Shown: positions 58,720 through 64,000 of the stretch, piece after piece
Layout: each line of letters starts with the position of its first letter
Numbering within the stretch: the stretch's first letter is position 1
Source of the DNA: Sorex araneus
Lineage: Eukaryota; Chordata; Mammalia; Eulipotyphla; Soricidae
Reading direction: 5' to 3'
Assembly (NCBI RefSeq): GCF_027595985.1
Contig: NC_073306.1
Location: forward strand, 85,299,599 to 85,363,598
DNA length: 64,000 nt
Translations under genes and position numbers: made by a program
Notes under the pieces: generated by a model
The model's database searches: none
Seen by the model: only the letters and a program-made list of their open reading frames with translations
Told to the model about the DNA's origin: nothing

Positions 58720-59029
58720 TCTCTCCTCCATGCCCCTCAGACTGCCTTGATGCAGAGATGCTGCCCTACCCTGGTTGCCACCGGCCCCTCCTCACTGGTG
58801 TCCATGGACACCCGCCTGGGAAGGGAGGGCAGAGTGGGAGCTCCATGGCCGCGTGGGGAGTGGGGGTGCCATATGGGCTCCCCCGTCAGTGCCCCTGGCA
58901 CAAGGCCTGCTTGTGCAGGTCTGTTGGTTACGGAGACTCCCGCCTCCCTGAGGGCTGAGGGACCCCCTGCTCTGGTGGGCGGTGCTTTACCCAGAGACCT
59001 AGCGGTGGTCACGCCCCTCCCCAGGCTTT

Positions 59030-59419
59030 GTGCGCACGCACAGTGAGACCCCAAGAGACTGCTGCAGAGCCCAGCAAGACCGCCCTGGGTCCGGCGCGCC
59101 CCCAGCAGACCGCCCGCCCGGGTCCTGCGCGCTCACAACAGACCTACCGGGCCCGGTGTACGCCAGCAGACTGGCAGGTCCTGCTCACTCCCCGCGCACC
59201 GCCTGCCCGGCCCTGCCCGCGGGGCGGGGTCAGCCTGTGCCTGCCCGGCCCCACCCTCCTCCCCGCGCTGGGAAACGAAAGTGAAATTGAAGCTTGTTCA
59301 GGCCCTGCCCCAGCTCAGGCCCGCGCAGTAACAGCCCGCTGCCCTGGTTCCCACGCGCCCCTCACCCCCACCTCTGCCGGCGCACGCGGGGGCTCGCAGC
59401 TCCCAGCACTGGCCGGGAC
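59030..59419 (+). promoter_or_regulatory. ADAR: ADAR interferon-inducible promoter and exon 1A 5' UTR
   Basis: GC-rich segment upstream of the p150 start codon. It contains the ISRE at 59271-59286, a GC box (ggggcgggg) at 59221-59229 and no TATA box. This fits the human P-A promoter, which is TATA-less and driven by an ISRE bound by ISGF3. The transcription start should lie shortly downstream of the ISRE, giving a 5' UTR of about 100 nt, but I cannot place it. Confidence 0.8.
59271..59286 (+). promoter_or_regulatory. Interferon-stimulated response element (ISRE)
   Basis: GGAAACGAAAGTGAAA contains the GAAANNGAAA core at 59277-59286 and an additional upstream GAAA. It lies 134 bp before the p150 ATG. 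This is a textbook STAT1/STAT2/IRF9 site and explains induction of p150 by type I interferon. Confidence 0.93.
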
Positions 59420-59449
59420 ATGCCCGGGGGCTACCGTGGACCCCGGCAG
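59420..59449 (+). CDS. ADAR: ADAR exon 1A: p150 start, coding part
   Basis: Ten codons, MPGGYRGPRQ, before a strong donor (ccccggcag|gtaagc). Human exon 1A codes only MNPRQ. The last three residues (PRQ), the phase-0 junction and the ISRE upstream identify the exon. The human start Met position is CGT here, so translation must start at this upstream ATG, adding five residues; the next in-frame upstream codons offer no ATG. Start context gggacATGc has a purine at -3. Joins exon 2 at 62898 to make the interferon-induced, largely cytoplasmic p150 isoform. Confidence 0.85.
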
Positions 59450-59585
59450 GTAAGCCCCACACTTGCCTCCTTCCGCCGCGTGGAGCTTCCTCATCGGGCG
59501 CGTTTTCTTCCTCCTGAGTCTGGGTGTCCCTGCCCAGGCCCTGGCCGGCCCTGGTGGGGGTCGCCGTGTGCCACACTAGAGTAGG

Positions 59586-59605
59586 ACTCTACTCTAGAGT
59601 AGAGT
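59586..59605. repeat. 20-bp perfect palindrome
   Basis: ACTCTACTCTAGAGTAGAGT equals its own reverse complement, inside a larger repeat of AGAGTAGG/CTAGAGTA words. Confidence 0.9.
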
Positions 59606-60142
59606 AGGATCCTGCTGGGCAGATCAGTGTGGGGTGTAGGGCGCCCCTTTCCCAGAAGCAAGAGCAGAGCCTGCCCAGGCCAGGGACCACCCACTGCAGT
59701 ACCCCAGTCCTCCCGGGGCTGCACACTTGGCCCCAAGCAAGGGCCACTTCCACGCACCTTACCACTTCTGCAGGCTCTTGTAAAATGGCCAGTTTTAACT
59801 GAAGGAAGGCATTGTAGCACGTATATTCACTCGCCCTAGACGGTGGGAAACGCGTCTCCTTTCAGCAGTCTTTAGAGAAGAACTGGGGTCTCCCTGGAAC
59901 ATGCTCATGCAGACAGGGCCAAGACTCGGTACCCCAGCAACCTCACGACCCCGGAGCAGAGCAGCTACAAGTGGCCCGGGCCATGCACAGGAGGTTCTGG
60001 GGAAAATGAAGGGGCAGAAATCAGACCTGTTTTGGGGGCGCTGGGTTTGGGGAAGGAGCTTACTACAGAGAACCCAAGATTACTTTTTGAGAAGTCAGAA
60101 ACGTCTGGTGTTTTTGTCCTGTGGCTTGTCGTGTGTGTTATC

Positions 60143-60204
60143 TGTGATTTCACTACACAGAAATCACACACATTTCAGTGTGCTCGTAGAATAGCACACT
60201 GAAA
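60143..60204. repeat. Two adjacent hairpins
   Basis: The first has a 9-bp stem (60143-60151 with 60160-60168) and an 8-nt loop. The second has a 12-bp stem (60173-60184 with 60193-60204) and an 8-nt loop. Only 4 nt separate them. Confidence 0.85.
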
Positions 60205-60785
60205 AGGCTAAACCAAATGTTTGTATATTAAACCTGTTTCAAAAGGGGTAAACACCGTAAAACATAGGGCTTGTGTGTATAAAACATGTATGAATATTTT
60301 ATTTAAATCAGAACACGGAATTGATTTTATTTTCCCCTTTCACTCAAGGGGCTGGGGACCCTGACTTGATAGAGGAGGTGCAAATGGCTCTTCTCAAGGG
60401 GTGGTTTGGCATAACTTGGCTTTTCAGAGAAGTTCCGGGCCAGAAAGGAGAAACCACTGTTCCCCTTCACCCCCTTTCCCCAAACAGCTGTAGCTCTCTT
60501 GTGCTCCAGCCCACCCTTCTCTCCTGCTCCCCCGGGCCCCAGGTGCTGTGCAGGGGCAGCCTTGGTTTCTTTGGTTTATTAAAAGGGGTTCTAGCATAGG
60601 TACTGCTTTCTACCTGGCTTTCAACCCCTCCCTAAGTTTTCTCTGAATGAATACAAATGGATCATAACACTTGGAGTGGGAGGGGTGGGGTCCCCAGGCC
60701 ACCCCTAGTCATGCTGTATGCGGGTAGGTATTTGGGCCCAGGGTGCTGAGGCTACTTGGGGTACTTTTTTTTTTTAATTTACTCA

Positions 60786-60940
60786 TTTTGGTTTGGGGCC
60801 CATACCTGGCAGTGCTCGGGGCTAACTCCTGGCTCGGGGATCACTCCTTGCGGGACTCAGGAACCTTGTGAGGTTCCAGGGAGCAAACCCAGGTCAGCTG
60901 TGTCCCAGGCAAATGTCCCACCGCTGCACTAGCGGAACAC
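60786..60940 (-). mobile_element. Old SINE copy
   Basis: Reverse-strand copy: tttggggcccatacctggc, agtgctcggggctaactcc, gagcaaacccaggtcagc. Confidence 0.7.
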
Positions 60941-61004
60941 AAGGCTTTCACTCTACCCTTCTGCTCCCAGCCCCCACCCCAGCCTTTTTTTGTAATTGTG
61001 AGGG

Positions 61005-61110
61005 AACCAGAAAGTTCTGCAGCTGACCCTCGTACTCCAGGAGTGACCCCTAATAACAGAGCCAGGAATAAGTAAGCTCCGAGCACTGCCAGGTGCGGCC
61101 CTCACAACAT
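61005..61110 (+). mobile_element. Old SINE 3' fragment
   Basis: Plus-strand pieces: ccaggagtgacccctaataac, agagccaggaataag, actgccaggtgcggccc. Confidence 0.5.
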
Positions 61111-62897
61111 CATCCCCCCCCACCCGCCTCAGAAAAAAATAAATGGTAAGTACTGACCTATCACATGGTTGCGTGTTATTTATCCAGCTCTTCTATGTAT
61201 GTCCATGAAAATAATTTTTGCAAACATGGACCACATAGTAGCAGTTTAAATCCAGAATGCCTCATCAGAAGAGCTATTCTGTTCTCTTGGAAACAAAGTT
61301 CTTTCAGCTGAGCCACCGAGAGGAATTTTCTGGATCCTCCACCAGGCCCTGAGCTCTGTCTGGTGAGCCAGGCTCTCCTAACTCCTGTGCAGCGCACTCT
61401 GGGCGGCGGAGAGGCAGCACCGGAGAGAGCATTGGTGTGGGGGTGGGGAACCTCTTGTGTGCCTTTGGCCGGCTGGCATTGCTTCGGCCAGGCTTGGGCC
61501 CCTCTGCTTTAACCCGCCAGTCTGGTTCTGTTGTAGTTGCTAGGGACACGAATAGAAACCCTGAAGGCTTCCCCTGGGGTCCGTCTCGGCCCTGTCTATG
61601 GGCACTGGAGAGCAGAGTACAGGTGGCCATCTCCTTCCTCAAACACCCGCCGGCTTGGCTGCTGTGGGCCACAGCCATGGACCCTGGGCGAATCTGAGGG
61701 AAGGGAGAGTGCCGGACAGGGAAGGGACTGGTTCTGCCTGCGGTAGTCCCGATGGAGTCTGCCCCACAGGGCCCACAGAGCTGGGACTGGCCGCTGCCCC
61801 AAACAGAGGTGAGGAAGCGCAGCATGGCACGGTTTCTGGCCCTAGTGGTCGGCCACAGTGAGCAGAGCTGTGGGCCGGGCTGCAGACCCTCGGACTCAGC
61901 CCAGGAAGCTGTGGGCCCCGGTGGTGGTGGGAGAGGACGGTCTGGAGTCTGAAGGGGCTGCTCTGTGCCCCCCATAGCTGCCAGGCCCTAGGCCCCAGAG
62001 GGACGCGGCTTAGGTGCAGCCGGAGCCTCGTCCAGCCTGGGACCTGGGTCCAGCCCCCATCACCCCAGGCCTGAGGTGGGCTCCCTCAGCAAGCCGCAGG
62101 CATGACGAGCATCCTTTGCATAGTTCATGTTCCGCAGCATGAGAGTGAGAGAACCCAAACCCAGAAGCTGCCAACTGGGAAACTGGGACTGTTTTGCAGT
62201 CTGTGCTTTGGTGGAGGTGGTGGTGTTGGATGGGGAGCCGGACAGGGCCACGGGGGCCTGCAGAGTGGAGACTGCCTTTGCCAGGGGGTGGGGCGGTGTT
62301 GTTCAGGGTCAGCATTCTGCACATGGGGACAAGGGGAGCGAACCAGCTCCTGTGCTGGTGAGCATGTGGAGCCTCTGGGGTTCAGAAGGATGCGAGCCGG
62401 AGACAGCCGTGGGGACTGAGTGCCCTGGAATGGCCTTGGGGTGCCACACCGAGTTCCCTAGGGGCATCGCCCTCCTCTGGGTAGCAGTGCAGGGGGTGGG
62501 AGGGTGGGGGGTGTCGACCCAGCATCCCCCACCCTTGTCTCCATTTTGCCAGAGGCTTGTGATGTCCAGTTAGCATGCTAACCCTGGCCCCCAGGAAGGG
62601 TTAGCATGCTGTCCTGATGTTGTTGGTTCTAAAGTCAAAGTCACGTCTGTTTGTTTTTCTGAACTTCCAAGGATGGTTTGGGACGTGGAAAGATCCCTGC
62701 CAACAGTGTGGAAGGAAAGTACAGGAGTGGGGCACTGCTGAGGGGAGGGCACCCCTTGCACTTGCCCCTCCGTGTCCTCACGAGGTGGACCAGCTCTCGG
62801 CGCCACAGGCCTTCTGGGCCTGAGAACTGAGTTGACGCCGGCCAGGATGGAGACTGGCTCCGGGCACCCCAGCTCACTCTCTCTCTCCTCCCCTCAG

Positions 62898-64000
62898 GGC
62901 GCCCTGCACAGGTACCAGCTGCAGGCCGTGCCGGGCTGTGAGCAGAGCAGGCTGGGCCACCCGCTGCCCTGGCCCGGCCCGTTCCCGGGCAGCTTCCAGC
63001 TCCAGCAGGTGGAGTTCCTCAAAGGGTTGCGCCCCACGGCACCCCTCCCCGGAACCTTCTCAGGACTCCAGCCCGGGCTCCTCAGACCCCCTTCCAGACC
63101 TGGCCCTCGGCTACCAGTGCTCTCCGTGGCCCTCACGGACAAAACACCTCAAGGCCCCTCCCCGCTGAGCTACCTGCAGCCCCGGGGACGTGGCCGCGGG
63201 CCCCGGCCATGGCAAGACCTTGACCGGCTCTCCTCGCAGTTCCAGCAGCTGAGCGTCGGCCAGGAGCAGGAGCAGCGCATCTGGGCGCTGCTGGAGGAGC
63301 TGGGCGAGGGCCGGGCCACCACCGCCAGGGAGCTGGCCTGCCGGCTGCACACGCCCAAGGCCCACGTCAACCAGGTCCTATACTCCCTGAAGAGGGAGGG
63401 GCGGCTCCTGCAGCTGGCAGGAAGGCCCCCTCTGTGGAGGGTTGCGGCCCCCCCGCAGGCTCGGGACCGGCCGCCTGGCTGGCCGGGTGGAGCACCGCCA
63501 CTCTGCAGCGGGGACAGTCCCCACGGGCCCGGGGCCCGGCACGCGGAGACTGGAGACCAGGACCCCACGCCTGACCTGCAGGGTCCTCCTGAGCCCGTGG
63601 ACATGGCCGAGCTCAAGGAGAAGATCTGTGACTACCTGTTCGACACAGCCAACTCCTCCATCGTGAACTTGGCCAAGAACTTGGGCTTCGCCAAGTACCA
63701 TGACGTCCACACAGCGCTGCTGGCCCTGGAGCAGCAGGGCGACGTCTGCCAGCGGGGCGCCACCCACGTCTGGTGCCTCACCGAAAAGAAACGGGCGCGG
63801 CTGCAGCTCCGCAAGGGCCCCCGCGGTGCTGCCCAGACCCTGTGGGCAGGGCGCAACCCCGAGCCCGCCGCCTGCCCCCTGCCCTCACCCCCCACTGCCC
63901 CCAAAGTCCCCGTGGCCACAGCCGTGAAGGTGGAGAACGTGAAGGTGGAGAACGGGCAGGAGGCGCCAGCCGAGTCCCCGAGGCCAACGCCCCCCGCCGC
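62898..64000 (+). CDS. ADAR: ADAR exon 2 (partial): Z-alpha and Z-beta domains
   Basis: Start of the large exon 2 of ADAR1, the dsRNA adenosine deaminase (A-to-I editing) that prevents self-RNA sensing by MDA5. It is open to the window end (residue 377 of p150, numbering from 59420). The order is an N-terminal region with a conserved QQVEFLKG, an Arg/Gly stretch, the Z-alpha winged helix (about 128-193), a short linker, the p110 start Met 246 (63603) in VDMAELKEKICDYL, and Z-beta (about 246-312). In Z-alpha the human Z-DNA contacts Lys169, Asn173, Tyr177, Pro192, Pro193 and Trp195 are all present (164, 168, 172, 187, 188, 190). dsRNA-binding and deaminase domains lie beyond the window. Confidence 0.97.
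63603..63605 (+). other. ADAR: p110 initiator Met codon of ADAR
   Basis: ATG in frame with exon 2, at the position of human Met296 at the start of Z-beta. Transcripts starting at exon 1B lack the exon 1A ATG, so translation would begin here to give nuclear p110. Context gtggacATGg has G at -3 and G at +4, a strong match. Confidence 0.85.

Larger units (their letters stand above)
45752..62897 (+). other. ADAR: ADAR 5' introns (exon 1B to exon 2)
   Basis: This spans the intron from constitutive exon 1B to exon 2; exon 1A and its own promoter sit inside it. It contains shrew SINEs in both orientations, MIR fragments, a 23-copy minisatellite and an L1-like module, all listed. Stretches with nothing I recognise are 46350-46790, 46970-47240, 47850-48755, 49730-50200, 50840-51870, 53570-54100, 54240-54595, 55330-55980, 56460-58570, 59610-60140 and 61110-62890. 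Confidence 0.75.
59450..62897 (+). other. ADAR: ADAR intron between exon 1A and exon 2
   Basis: The intron is 3.4 kb, donor gtaagc and acceptor ctctcctcccctcag. It holds a 20-bp perfect palindrome at 59586-59605, two tandem hairpins at 60143-60204 and two old SINE fragments. Open frames in the GC-rich 61.3-62.8 kb part have no recognisable similarity. Confidence 0.9.

Noticed and set aside
59294..59419. Possible N-terminal extension of ADAR p150 upstream of 59420
   Set aside because: The frame is open back to 59294 but contains no ATG, only a TTG; it overlaps the expected transcription start region just after the ISRE.
61304..61975. 223-codon minus-strand frame in the ADAR intron
   Set aside because: GC-rich, low-complexity composition, no motif I recognise, and overlapped by comparable frames on the other strand.

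Overview
The window is mammalian genomic DNA, most likely from a shrew (Sorex or a close relative). The main clue is about 60 copies of a tRNA-headed SINE of the type I know from Soricidae. It has an A-box-like TAGCACAGCGG, a B-box GGTTCGATTCC, and a body ending GTGTGACCCAAAAAG plus an A-rich tail. MIR elements and degraded L1 copies give the general mammalian background. The species call is an inference from the SINE type.

Two genes lie on the + strand in the same order and orientation as KCNN3 and ADAR on human chromosome 1q21.3. (1) 1-8595 is the 3' end of KCNN3 (SK3 calcium-activated potassium channel). Three exons (2893-3020, 4004-4073, 8299-8595) encode the calmodulin-binding domain, coiled coil and C-terminal tail, with consensus splice sites. 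A long 3' UTR probably follows; 8.6-14.35 kb has no shrew SINE. (2) About 45.5-64.0 kb is the 5' end of ADAR (ADAR1). A CpG island at 45.54-46.34 kb fits the constitutive promoter and exon 1B. The interferon-inducible promoter, with an ISRE at 59271-59286, drives exon 1A, which holds the p150 start codon at 59420. Exon 2 starts at 62898 and runs off the window; it encodes the Z-alpha domain, a linker and the Z-beta domain. The p110 start Met is at 63603.

Between the genes (about 16-45.5 kb) I see no protein-coding gene. The interval is a repeat field: shrew SINEs of two body types, broken L1 copies in both orientations, three copies of an L1-3'-end-like module of about 600 bp, several microsatellites grown from SINE tails, a 33-nt U2 snRNA retropseudogene and an orphan CpG-rich patch at 20.9-21.15 kb.

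The two genes are neighbours and do not form a pathway. No undescribed multi-gene system is visible. The most notable non-genic structures are a 41-bp hairpin-prone minisatellite in the presumed KCNN3 3' UTR, two loci where SINEs stack at repeated copies of one target site, a 23-copy minisatellite and two back-to-back hairpins in ADAR introns, and lineage-specific changes in the ADAR p150 N-terminus.
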